Under the pieces are notes generated by a model, which was given only the letters and a program-made list of their open reading frames with translations, had not been told where the DNA came from and did no database searches. Both the position numbers and the translations under genes were made by a program. From assembly GCA_004211885.1 (NCBI GenBank), contig SHBV01000025.1:1-40139 (forward strand): 40,139 nt of DNA, written 5' to 3'. The stretch comes from Verrucomicrobiaceae bacterium. GTDB taxonomy: Bacteria > Verrucomicrobiota > Verrucomicrobiia > Verrucomicrobiales > DEV007. Below are positions 8,801-17,336 of this stretch, piece by piece (position 1 is the first letter of the stretch; every line of letters begins with the position of its first letter).

Positions 8801-11014
8801 ATGGGTAATAGTCAGAATGTTAGGATGAACCAAAATCATTGTTCGGACCCAATAAGTAAGGATGGCCATAAAAAGTCATTTTTATTAATGCTGGGCTGGG
8901 CATTTGGAGCGTTATGTTTTTCAGTTCCTTACAACCTATTTTGGAAGCTAGGCAATGGACTCCTTGCCGCTAATATACTAATTACTCTGATCCTAGCAGC
9001 TGCAGGAGCCATTTCTGTAGTCGCAGTTATCAGATCGAGGCAGCGACGCTCAGTAAAATCTGAATCGATGCCCAAGGGCTGGTTCAGATCTGCATGGAAA
9101 TGCAATGGTCTTTTCTGGTTAATTGTATTCTTGCTCCTTTTCTCCAGTGATATTTATGTGCTGTTTGCAGTCGAAACCGATAATGTAGCGGAATTGATTG
9201 GTTCTTCATTGGGGCGGTTGGCTACTCAGGCAACGTCCGTTCTTTGTTTGTTATTTGTCCTCCATTTCGTTCTTGGCATGACACCGAAGCCTTTCCGGGC
9301 AATTGTTATTTTGGTCTTTTCGTTGATACCAATTTTGGTTGTCACTGACTTTCTTTTGAAGCAGTACTGGAACCATTCATTTTTTACTTTTGTTAATTCT
9401 CTGAGTTCTTCAGGAAACTTTGATCTGAGTAAAGAAATTGCAGCCTCTGGTATCGACATGACGGTGAATCAATTCCTTGGCCTTGGATTGTTGGTGCTGA
9501 TCGGATCCTTTATATTTTATTTTTGCACGTCTCTTATAAGATTTCGTGTATCGAATCGGTTAATTCTAAGTGGAGCTTTATTTTGCTGGATTTTTGCTGT
9601 GGCAGAGTCTGGCCTTAGCCATATTTACAAGCGAAGTGAAGAGTGGCAGCGGCATTATAAGTTATTTGGTACGCACATCGGAATCTTTGCGCCGCCCGCG
9701 GGCTTTGAAAAGATGGACGTGGCCTTTAGGGAAATGTCTACTGCTCCAGTCAGGAATAAACTTCTTCAGGACCTAGAAGACGCGCCTCACTTGCAGAAGC
9801 CGGACGTTTATGTTTTCATGATTGAGAGCTGGAGATCGGATTCAATTACTCCCGAAGTGGCTCCATTCCTTCACCGTTTCCGTAACGAAGAGGCTCAGGA
9901 CTTAGGAAGGACATTTGCAGGTTCCAATTGTACTCCTCTTTCCTGGTTTTCGATGTTCCATAGTCGTGTTGCTATTCATTGGGGCGACGCTATAAAACAA
10001 AAGGATAAAGAAAAAGGATTTGCTGGGGCCTATCCGCTCAAAGTTCTAAAAAAGCTCGGCTATGAAATACAGGTCAGAGCAGTCTGTGATTTGACTTATA
10101 GGCACCTAGGGCCTTTGAATTTTGGAGGCAATTATTATCTAGCAGATATGATGTTAGATGATTCGGAGGACGCTTTGCTTGGATCGATTCCCGAGCGGGA
10201 GAAATTCATAATGAAAGATCAGCGAGAATATATTAACTCGGATCCGGAATCACCTCAGTTTCATTTTACTTCTTTAGATTCTCCTCATTATAATTATTAC
10301 TGGCCATCCGACTTCGAGCAACTTCACGAAGACTGTGCCAATTATGTGCCGGGCAATTTAGCGCCGAGCGATGAGATCATTGGTCAGGTCGTGAGAAGAT
10401 ACGAGAATGCGGTGCATTGGGTAGATTATGCGATTGAGGAGTTCGTGGATTTTCTGAAATTCAAAGGACGTTATGATAATAGTGTGATTATCATAACTGG
10501 GGACCATGGTGAGGAGTTTCAGGAAGAGGGGAGTTGGTTCCACTGTTCTTCTTTGAATAAGTATCAGACAGAAGTTCCCATCATCATCAAATGGCCTGAA
10601 TGGGTCAAGGATTTGCCGTCTCAAGACAATGTGAGTCACTACGACGTGATGCCTAGTCTGCTTAACTTAATTGGTCTAGAGCCAAAGTACTATGAGGGAC
10701 TGGCTGGGCAGACCTTATTCGATTACCAAGATTCACCACGAGAGGCGTTACTCTCAACTGTTCACCGAGGAGAGTCCGGGATCGGAGTTTGTCTGGTCGG
10801 TGAAGGGCGGAAAGTTAAGTTTTCTTTTCCTGGTCCTTGGAGTACGGGCGTTCCCAAACAATTGGTAGTATGTGAATACTCGGACATACTAGATAAGCCT
10901 CTAGATTTCAGGAAAGAGATCGGTGCGCTGACTCATACTGATTACATCAGGCAGCAGTTTCCTCGTTCAAGTTCACGGTTCTTTGAACGTTTTGAGAAGC
11001 GTTCTAGTCAGTGA
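8801..11014 (+). CDS. Membrane-anchored alkaline phosphatase superfamily (LTA synthase/sulfatase-like) protein
   Basis: From the ATG at 8801 the protein has 737 residues; the frame is open from a GTG at 8780, and an ATG at 8825 is also possible. None has a good ribosome binding site. Six or seven membrane helices occupy about residues 27-271. The extracytoplasmic domain starts at 'PDVYVFMIESWRSD' and has the metal-site 'TGDHGEEF' with a later 'WFH'. At the nucleophile position it reads 'SNCTPLSWFSMFH' (Cys377-Thr378-Pro379): close to Cys-x-Pro but without the Ser-Arg needed for formylglycine maturation, so Thr378 is the likelier nucleophile, as in LtaS/EptA-type transferases. This is inference. 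The gene overlaps the convergent macroglobulin gene by 11 bp. Substrate unknown; phospholipid, glycan or sulfate ester are all open. Confidence 0.78.
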   Translation: MGNSQNVRMNQNHCSDPISKDGHKKSFLLMLGWAFGALCFSVPYNLFWKLGNGLLAANILITLILAAAGAISVVAVIRSRQRRSVKSESMPKGWFRSAWKCNGLFWLIVFLLLFSSDIYVLFAVETDNVAELIGSSLGRLATQATSVLCLLFVLHFVLGMTPKPFRAIVILVFSLIPILVVTDFLLKQYWNHSFFTFVNSLSSSGNFDLSKEIAASGIDMTVNQFLGLGLLVLIGSFIFYFCTSLIRFRVSNRLILSGALFCWIFAVAESGLSHIYKRSEEWQRHYKLFGTHIGIFAPPAGFEKMDVAFREMSTAPVRNKLLQDLEDAPHLQKPDVYVFMIESWRSDSITPEVAPFLHRFRNEEAQDLGRTFAGSNCTPLSWFSMFHSRVAIHWGDAIKQKDKEKGFAGAYPLKVLKKLGYEIQVRAVCDLTYRHLGPLNFGGNYYLADMMLDDSEDALLGSIPEREKFIMKDQREYINSDPESPQFHFTSLDSPHYNYYWPSDFEQLHEDCANYVPGNLAPSDEIIGQVVRRYENAVHWVDYAIEEFVDFLKFKGRYDNSVIIITGDHGEEFQEEGSWFHCSSLNKYQTEVPIIIKWPEWVKDLPSQDNVSHYDVMPSLLNLIGLEPKYYEGLAGQTLFDYQDSPREALLSTVHRGESGIGVCLVGEGRKVKFSFPGPWSTGVPKQLVVCEYSDILDKPLDFRKEIGALTHTDYIRQQFPRSSSRFFERFEKRSSQ

Positions 11015-14000
11015 TCTGTATCTTGATTTCGTCTGAATTTGCTTTGAGTTCAGGAGCGTACATTGCTTCGGCCCGGCTCGGTAAAGCGCTGAACTTTCCT
11101 GGTGTCTCGGCCCTCATGCGGTAACTTAGGCTGTGCTTTCCTCTTGCCAGAGACCTGACAAAGAAAGTGACCTTCTGGTCCCTCAGTTCCATGTAGGCAC
11201 CCATGCCGTTACGCGAGTAACCGCTACGCAGATCGACTGGCTCGAATCCGGCCGCTTTCATGTCTTCGAACATAAGGTATTCGTAGTCGTTCTTGCTTTC
11301 GATCGTGAGTTCGATTTCGACGAGTTCACCGCTCTTAATAGAGTCACCGGTTTTGAGTTTTGACCGTTTGTATTTCTCCACTTTCTGGTCCACGGACTGG
11401 CCTCTGGAGCCGACGTTCTGGATCGTTTTATCCTCGGGTGTGAGTTTGTAATATTCACGATTGACCTTCACTTCGAGGCCAGCCTTTGTGATGAAGTCCT
11501 CGAGTGTGAAGTTCGTGAGGTAAGCGTTGAAGTAGAGTGGACCTTTGCCCTTTTTCCTGAATTCGAGCTTATGGTCGCCGGTGTCCACGGCGTCCCCTTC
11601 AAGGACGAGCTTATTGTCATAATTGAAGATGTTGTCCTTATTGATTTTTACTTCTTTCAACTTCTTCCCGTTCAATAAGATTTCGACAGTCATGTCAGGA
11701 TCAGATTCACCAGTTGCACGGACATAGTCAGCGAGTGCCTCAATGCAGATTGCAGTGTCTCTGGTGCTGTTCCAGTAAGTCGCATGCTTGCGGTTATTGA
11801 TTAGGTACTTTGCGAGCCCGCTCGCTTGTGGGGATTTAGGTTTGACTGCTGCAAGTAGTTTCAGGTAATAGGCCTGCGATTCGAACTCGCTACCGTACCA
11901 GCTCCACCAGTACCCTCCGTTCTTAAGTTCGAGGTAAGCGCTCTGGTTCTCATTGTCGATGACTAGGAACTGCTCGACATTGCGAACTAGCATGTCGCGT
12001 TCCTCGATCCTGTTGATTTTGTGCATAGCGAGCCCAAGCATTGACTTTGAGTACACGGTCAGCTTGTTCCGGTCCCGGTAAAGAAAATCGCGCATTTCGG
12101 CATTCACTTTGTCCGCATCGCAGAGGACCATAAATATGAAAGCGTCGAGGTTATCGGCATGATTTTTCCAACGTTTGTTTTTGTCCTTATCGACTGAGTT
12201 TTTGATCAGTTGGACTTGCTCTTTTTGGTGCCTCTGAAGCCAGGCAATGCCTTTCTCGAGTGTTCCTGGAACTAGGGCAATGTCATTTTCTCGGGCCAGC
12301 TGGAGTCCATGAACGACGACAGCCGACGTGTGAGGGTATGACCTTTCCCGTGGCCCATAGAACCATCCCCATCCTCCGTCAGAATTTTGCATGGATGTGA
12401 GTCTCTCAACACCTTCCTTGACCATTTTATCGACTTCCTTGTCATCGAATACTGGGTTCTTGTCTGACTTTTTCCATTGCTTGGCGCGTTTTTTATCTTT
12501 GCCAATTTCCTGGGCATTCAGGTTACTGCGCTTCTTCTTGATGTCCTTAAGGTTGAGTCCCATGTTCATCAGGATTTTCTGGGTAATGACTGTCGGGAGG
12601 AAACGGTTCAGCGTCTGTTCGGTGCAACCGTAAGGGTACTCTGTCAGGTAAGGGAGAGCATCGACCATCGCGGTGGCAAGGCTCGGTGAGTACCTGACCT
12701 CTAGTCGCGTCTGTTCGGGGCGTCGCTGTGCCGGGACGCTCAGTTTAATTTCAGCGGTCTTCTGTTCGGGACTGATGGCACCACTGAATGAGTCCGTCTT
12801 AAGCATGCCATGCACTAGCACAGGATAGCTCATCTGCATCGCGTCAGACTCCTCATCGGTCAGTGCCTTCATGGTAATGGAAGCTTCACCTTCGCGGACG
12901 GCCTTCACGATCCAGTCCACTTTCTTTTCTCCGCCTGCCGGAATGGTAATTGTTTTGCTCTTAGTCTCGTCCTTCATGACTTTCATTGACTCACCTTCGA
13001 GGCCAATCTCTACCCTGACTTTCTTTTCCTCTTTCAGATAATTATGAACGTTCGCGGTGAGTGTCACTTCGTCCTTCTCGACAAAGAAACGCGGAGCCTG
13101 CATGCGGATGATGAGGTCCTTACTGGTGATTACTTCGGCCTCGCCCTGTCCGACTTTGGTCCCGTGGCCCATTGCCCATGTTTTTATTTTCCAGGTCGTG
13201 AGATTCTCGGGCATATCGATCTCAATTTCTGCGAGCCCGTTCTTATCCGTGTCCAGTTTTGATGCCCAGAACGCGAGATCAGCAAAGTTGCTTCGGATCG
13301 TTGGCTGAACCTCAGCCGTTGCCGAGCCCTGACCTTCAGCTCTTCCGCCAGCGCCTCCACCAAATGCGTCATCTAATTGAATTTCTCCGGCCGCTGCGAA
13401 GTCCGCTCCCTCCGCATCCACTGAGCTATCTGCAAATGCGGCTGGAGCAGCAAGTGATTCCGCCCTTTCTTTGAATCTAGCACTCTTCGCTAATCGGCCC
13501 ACTGAACGATTCGTAGTCGCATTGAGAAAAGCTCTTTTATCTCCACTCTTTTCGAGACTGCTGAGTTCGTCCGCGACTGAATTGCCAAAGGCGCCGATAC
13601 TTCCCATTCCTTTCTGGCCCTTGAGTACGACGTTACGGAACCAGCGGTTCAGGTTAAATTCCGTGTTCCTGTTATGGTGACGACGCCACTTCCAGAAGAA
13701 ATCCTTAATTTCAGGAACGTTAGAGCCTCCGGAAATGTACTCGATGGCCTTATCATAAACGGTGACGACGGTCGTGCCTACAAATGGCTCGCCGTCAAGG
13801 TCAGTGAGTTTGACTTTGACCTTCGCCGGTGCACCGGGCTTGTAACGTGTTTCGTCCGGAAGGACTTCGACGTTCAGGATCCTCTTTTCAGGAGGAACAA
13901 TGATTTCACGGGTCTCCTCGTAGATCTTTCCTCCGCTGATAGTGAAGGCCTCGATAAAGAAGTTAGGCATGTCCTTCTTGGTGACCTCGATTTCCGTTAC

Positions 14001-17000
14001 GGTACTTTTCCCATCCAAACGTATGATTTTTGGTGGCAGGTAAACACCGTTCGTGGGGCGTACGAACAGAGCCACTGTGCTGTTCTTTCTTTCCGTATTG
14101 ACCATCAATTCGATCGTTTCTCCGGCCTGATATTCTTTCTTGTCACTGATAATTTCAATGTCATTGAAGCGGAACTCTTTGCCGTCGAACCCTTCGCCCC
14201 TGACTACAAATACATATCCTCCCTCGATGCTGTGCCCTGCCTTGTCCTTGAGCGTGTAACTGAGACGGTACTGGCCCTTGGCCGAGGCCTTGAGCTGTTG
14301 TTGAATCTGACCATCCCTGCCCGTATCAATGTCCCAGGAAGCGATTGTTTTTTCGTCCGGCTCTCCTTCATCATTGTACTCGACCTTCAGTAATTTGAGT
14401 GTCCCTTCTCCCTCGACTCCCTTACCGTCCAGTGTTCGGGCATTTGCTCGGGCCTGAATCACATCGCCGACGCGGTAATAACCTCGGTCCAGCCAGAGGT
14501 TCACTTTGAACGGTTTTCTGGCCACGAGAACGGACCCGTTGCCGACAATGGTCCTTCTGGACTCGTCACGGACCTCGGCCGTGATTGAATATTTATGATC
14601 AATGTCGCCGTGCATTGCCTTGGCTAGGGAAGTGTCGATTTCAATTTCAACGGTCCCGTCAGCACCGATTTCAACTTCGCTCTCCAATACCACTTCAGGA
14701 GGCATGTTGTTTCTGGGCCACCACCAGTGAATGGGTCTTCTGCAGCCCCAGTTCCTCCATCCGGGGTACCAGTCATAGTCGTAACTGAACCACCAGTAAC
14801 CCGAACCGTAGAACCAGTCCCAGGGCATAGGGGCAAACCATCTACTGTCATGTTCGCTACGCATGACTTTATATTTGACGGTCGCGTTCTGGACCGGTGC
14901 CCCGAAAAGATATTTTGCTGTGACCTTTGCTGGAACTTTCTCACCGAGCATTACCGGCTCGGAGGGCGAATCAATAGTCACCTCAAATTCAGGTTTTTTG
15001 TATTCCTCGACCCTGAAAGTATTACCGCCATGGGCCATGTGCCTTCCCTGGTGCAGGATATTGATGCGGTACACACCGAGAGTGGCATTTTCCGGCAATG
15101 TGATCTTGTCGGTGAATCCCCCATACTGGTCCGCCTTTAACTGCTTTTCGTAAATTTTCTCACCCTTCGGATTGTTGATCAGGATGTTGAATTCCTTCCC
15201 TGCGAACTGACTCTTGTCTTCCTTGTCGTACTGTGAGTGCCGGACCCAGGCCTTGAAATTGACTTCCTGATTGGGTCGGTAAACGGGCCTGTCAGTGATA
15301 AAGATGGCCTTAGTGGTATTGTATGTCTGGTCATGGATATTGTTGTACCACACGCCCGAGAATCCGTGATAAGCGAACCGCCCGTCATCGGTAGTCGCGG
15401 TGATGAGCCACTGCATCTGGTTAGGCATCCTGTCAGCCCCGAGCATGATTTGGCCCTCCTTGTCGGTGAATTCGGCGAACTGTTTGGTGATCACATTGTA
15501 TCGGCGCTTGGGCTGGAGGAGCTTATTCCTTTTGAGGTACTCGACCCGGTAACCGAAGAACTCGACGTTTGCTTTTTCGATGGGAGTCCCGTTCAGAGCG
15601 TCTCCGACAAAGTAGAACGATTTCTTGTCCAGTGGCTTTTTAACGATCGCAGTGTCTGAGACCCAGACGATGATATTGGAGGTGTTGCCTTTTGCCATTT
15701 GGGCCTTGAGGAGGTAAGCGCCCGGCTTGGTCAGAGGAGTAACGATATCGATCCTCTTGTCCCAGTGATTTTTTCTTGGTTCGAGTCGGAGTTCCCAGTC
15801 AGCAATGCTCTCGCCGACGTACTTTTTCATCTTATCATTGATCAGGCTGTAACCGATGTTTCCGACATTGACCTGAGAATTATCGATCTGACTTGGATTG
15901 CTTTTCAGATGAGACTTAACGTCCTCAAGTAGTTTTCTCACATCGATAGTGAACGCTTCAAACTTGACCTCTTCACCGTTACGGAAAACGAATCCGAGAG
16001 AAGGTTTTTCGCCTGCCGGATGAGTTTGTGTTCCGTCAAAGCGTCCCCAGTTATCAAGGATCTGGTTCAGCCTGTCCACTTTCCATTTATTTTTGCCTCC
16101 AGGACCGAACTTTTCGATGCTCTTTTGCCAGTACTTTGCCGCTTCAGGATATTGCCTCCTATTTTCAAAGATAGAAGCAAGATCATTAGTTGCCCTTTCA
16201 GCTAAACTCTTATCTTCCATTTCCGCGACTTGCTTTAACTGAGTGATATGATTGTGCTCATCGGGTAAGGTGATTCTTTTGACTCCGGTCGCTAAGCGGG
16301 CAATCGTTTCATTTTCTTTGAGCGTGTGCAGTTCGTACGTTCCGCTCTCGTTCTCCTTTCCCTGGTCCGGGCTGTGCTGTCCAAAGAATCCTCCGAACCC
16401 CCATTGCTGCATTGTCTGGACGCCGAACTGATTGCGCAGGAATGAGATCCATTGATACTTGGCGTTGCCGGCCAAGGGAGGGGAAATTTCACCTGCTTCG
16501 GTGAGGAGGAACCTCCAACGTTGCCCATCATTCTTGGCTTCGTCCCAGGTCGAAGGGAGCGAGTAAAGGACCGGGTTCCCGTCCTCATTGACTGGGGTCC
16601 CTACGTTACGGGCTCTGTAATAACCGCCGTCCTGAAAGTCAGGTATTTTCTTGAAGTCGGTAAGGTTCTGAAGTCTCCAGGACTCACTATTGCCGCGGTT
16701 ACTGCGTATTGAATTTGAAAAATCAAGATAGAACTGTCCAAGTGCAGTCTTGTCCTCTTCTCCTTCTGAGGATTTCATTGCCTGTTCCATGAGGGCAAGA
16801 GACTTGACCCGGTCCCGCTCATAAGCGTTCACGTACTTTCCTCCTCCGCGGTGATGTCCACGCTTAAATTCACCGCTGATCAGATAACCCATGTGCTGCA
16901 TCCCCATGTATATTTTTGCCGCACTGGCGAGTATCCTCCAGTCCTTCGGATATTTTTGGGTCACACTTTCAAGGAACTTATCAATGTCCTGAATCTGCCC

Positions 17001-17228
17001 AGTTCTGGTCAGGCATCTCCACGCGTTTTGCAGATCTCCTGCAGCAGCGGATCCTGAATTGCCTTCTCCCATAAGCAGTCCCTCGTAAGCTTCATAGGCC
17101 TCTTTCCAGTTCCCGTCCTTTTGCAGCTTGCTTGCTTTTTTTCGGGCATCATTGAGAGATTGTTCTTCAGCATGACTGATCAGTGAAAATGCAAAGAAGC
17201 TAAGGATTAGAGGGATAATTGATCTCAT
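11004..17228 (-). CDS. Alpha-2-macroglobulin family protein with thioester and long N-terminal region
   Basis: The 2074-residue product has a signal peptide (about 1-20) without a lipobox, so it is probably periplasmic or secreted. An N-terminal helical, possibly TPR-like region spans about 20-400, followed by macroglobulin-like beta domains ('DRPVYRPNQEVNFKAWVRHS' is an MG2 signature). The thioester motif Cys1535-Thr-Glu-Gln1538 in 'YPYGCTEQ' is intact, followed by a terpenoid-cyclase-like helical domain and a receptor-binding-like end. Bacterial A2Ms trap proteases after bait cleavage. A low-complexity Ala/Gly-rich segment at about 1247-1306 sits where a bait-like loop could lie. A strongly aromatic insert occupies residues about 797-841. 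The family usually runs to about 1500-2000 residues, so this is long. No pbpC partner is adjacent. A -10-like TATAAT lies at 17254-17249, about 20 bp upstream of the ATG. Confidence 0.93.
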   Translation of the reverse strand: MRSIIPLILSFFAFSLISHAEEQSLNDARKKASKLQKDGNWKEAYEAYEGLLMGEGNSGSAAAGDLQNAWRCLTRTGQIQDIDKFLESVTQKYPKDWRILASAAKIYMGMQHMGYLISGEFKRGHHRGGGKYVNAYERDRVKSLALMEQAMKSSEGEEDKTALGQFYLDFSNSIRSNRGNSESWRLQNLTDFKKIPDFQDGGYYRARNVGTPVNEDGNPVLYSLPSTWDEAKNDGQRWRFLLTEAGEISPPLAGNAKYQWISFLRNQFGVQTMQQWGFGGFFGQHSPDQGKENESGTYELHTLKENETIARLATGVKRITLPDEHNHITQLKQVAEMEDKSLAERATNDLASIFENRRQYPEAAKYWQKSIEKFGPGGKNKWKVDRLNQILDNWGRFDGTQTHPAGEKPSLGFVFRNGEEVKFEAFTIDVRKLLEDVKSHLKSNPSQIDNSQVNVGNIGYSLINDKMKKYVGESIADWELRLEPRKNHWDKRIDIVTPLTKPGAYLLKAQMAKGNTSNIIVWVSDTAIVKKPLDKKSFYFVGDALNGTPIEKANVEFFGYRVEYLKRNKLLQPKRRYNVITKQFAEFTDKEGQIMLGADRMPNQMQWLITATTDDGRFAYHGFSGVWYNNIHDQTYNTTKAIFITDRPVYRPNQEVNFKAWVRHSQYDKEDKSQFAGKEFNILINNPKGEKIYEKQLKADQYGGFTDKITLPENATLGVYRINILHQGRHMAHGGNTFRVEEYKKPEFEVTIDSPSEPVMLGEKVPAKVTAKYLFGAPVQNATVKYKVMRSEHDSRWFAPMPWDWFYGSGYWWFSYDYDWYPGWRNWGCRRPIHWWWPRNNMPPEVVLESEVEIGADGTVEIEIDTSLAKAMHGDIDHKYSITAEVRDESRRTIVGNGSVLVARKPFKVNLWLDRGYYRVGDVIQARANARTLDGKGVEGEGTLKLLKVEYNDEGEPDEKTIASWDIDTGRDGQIQQQLKASAKGQYRLSYTLKDKAGHSIEGGYVFVVRGEGFDGKEFRFNDIEIISDKKEYQAGETIELMVNTERKNSTVALFVRPTNGVYLPPKIIRLDGKSTVTEIEVTKKDMPNFFIEAFTISGGKIYEETREIIVPPEKRILNVEVLPDETRYKPGAPAKVKVKLTDLDGEPFVGTTVVTVYDKAIEYISGGSNVPEIKDFFWKWRRHHNRNTEFNLNRWFRNVVLKGQKGMGSIGAFGNSVADELSSLEKSGDKRAFLNATTNRSVGRLAKSARFKERAESLAAPAAFADSSVDAEGADFAAAGEIQLDDAFGGGAGGRAEGQGSATAEVQPTIRSNFADLAFWASKLDTDKNGLAEIEIDMPENLTTWKIKTWAMGHGTKVGQGEAEVITSKDLIIRMQAPRFFVEKDEVTLTANVHNYLKEEKKVRVEIGLEGESMKVMKDETKSKTITIPAGGEKKVDWIVKAVREGEASITMKALTDEESDAMQMSYPVLVHGMLKTDSFSGAISPEQKTAEIKLSVPAQRRPEQTRLEVRYSPSLATAMVDALPYLTEYPYGCTEQTLNRFLPTVITQKILMNMGLNLKDIKKKRSNLNAQEIGKDKKRAKQWKKSDKNPVFDDKEVDKMVKEGVERLTSMQNSDGGWGWFYGPRERSYPHTSAVVVHGLQLARENDIALVPGTLEKGIAWLQRHQKEQVQLIKNSVDKDKNKRWKNHADNLDAFIFMVLCDADKVNAEMRDFLYRDRNKLTVYSKSMLGLAMHKINRIEERDMLVRNVEQFLVIDNENQSAYLELKNGGYWWSWYGSEFESQAYYLKLLAAVKPKSPQASGLAKYLINNRKHATYWNSTRDTAICIEALADYVRATGESDPDMTVEILLNGKKLKEVKINKDNIFNYDNKLVLEGDAVDTGDHKLEFRKKGKGPLYFNAYLTNFTLEDFITKAGLEVKVNREYYKLTPEDKTIQNVGSRGQSVDQKVEKYKRSKLKTGDSIKSGELVEIELTIESKNDYEYLMFEDMKAAGFEPVDLRSGYSRNGMGAYMELRDQKVTFFVRSLARGKHSLSYRMRAETPGKFSALPSRAEAMYAPELKANSDEIKIQITD

Positions 17229-17336
17229 TATTTTTTAAGATTTACACAATTATAACGCTACGAGTGGACAGATCCTTAGAAATTTCTTTAACTTTTTCAA
17301 ATTGTGATCGGTGAGCGAGTTCAGGATTGGCTTGTT
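17229..17336. promoter_or_regulatory. Divergent promoter region, macroglobulin / double hydrolase
   Basis: The two flanking genes diverge, so promoters for both should lie here. On the minus strand a perfect TATAAT is at 17254-17249, 20 bases before the macroglobulin ATG, but no good -35 lies 16-18 bp upstream of it. On the plus strand AGGA at 17323-17326 serves the ATG at 17337. Confidence 0.4.

Noticed and set aside
13674..14393. 239-codon plus-strand open frame inside the macroglobulin gene
   Set aside because: It is antisense to a strongly supported gene, resembles no family, and several similar open frames on this strand arise from the codon bias of the macroglobulin gene.
14585..15659. 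Cluster of plus-strand open frames of 67-140 codons
   Set aside because: All are shadows of the macroglobulin coding strand with no start signals or recognisable domains.
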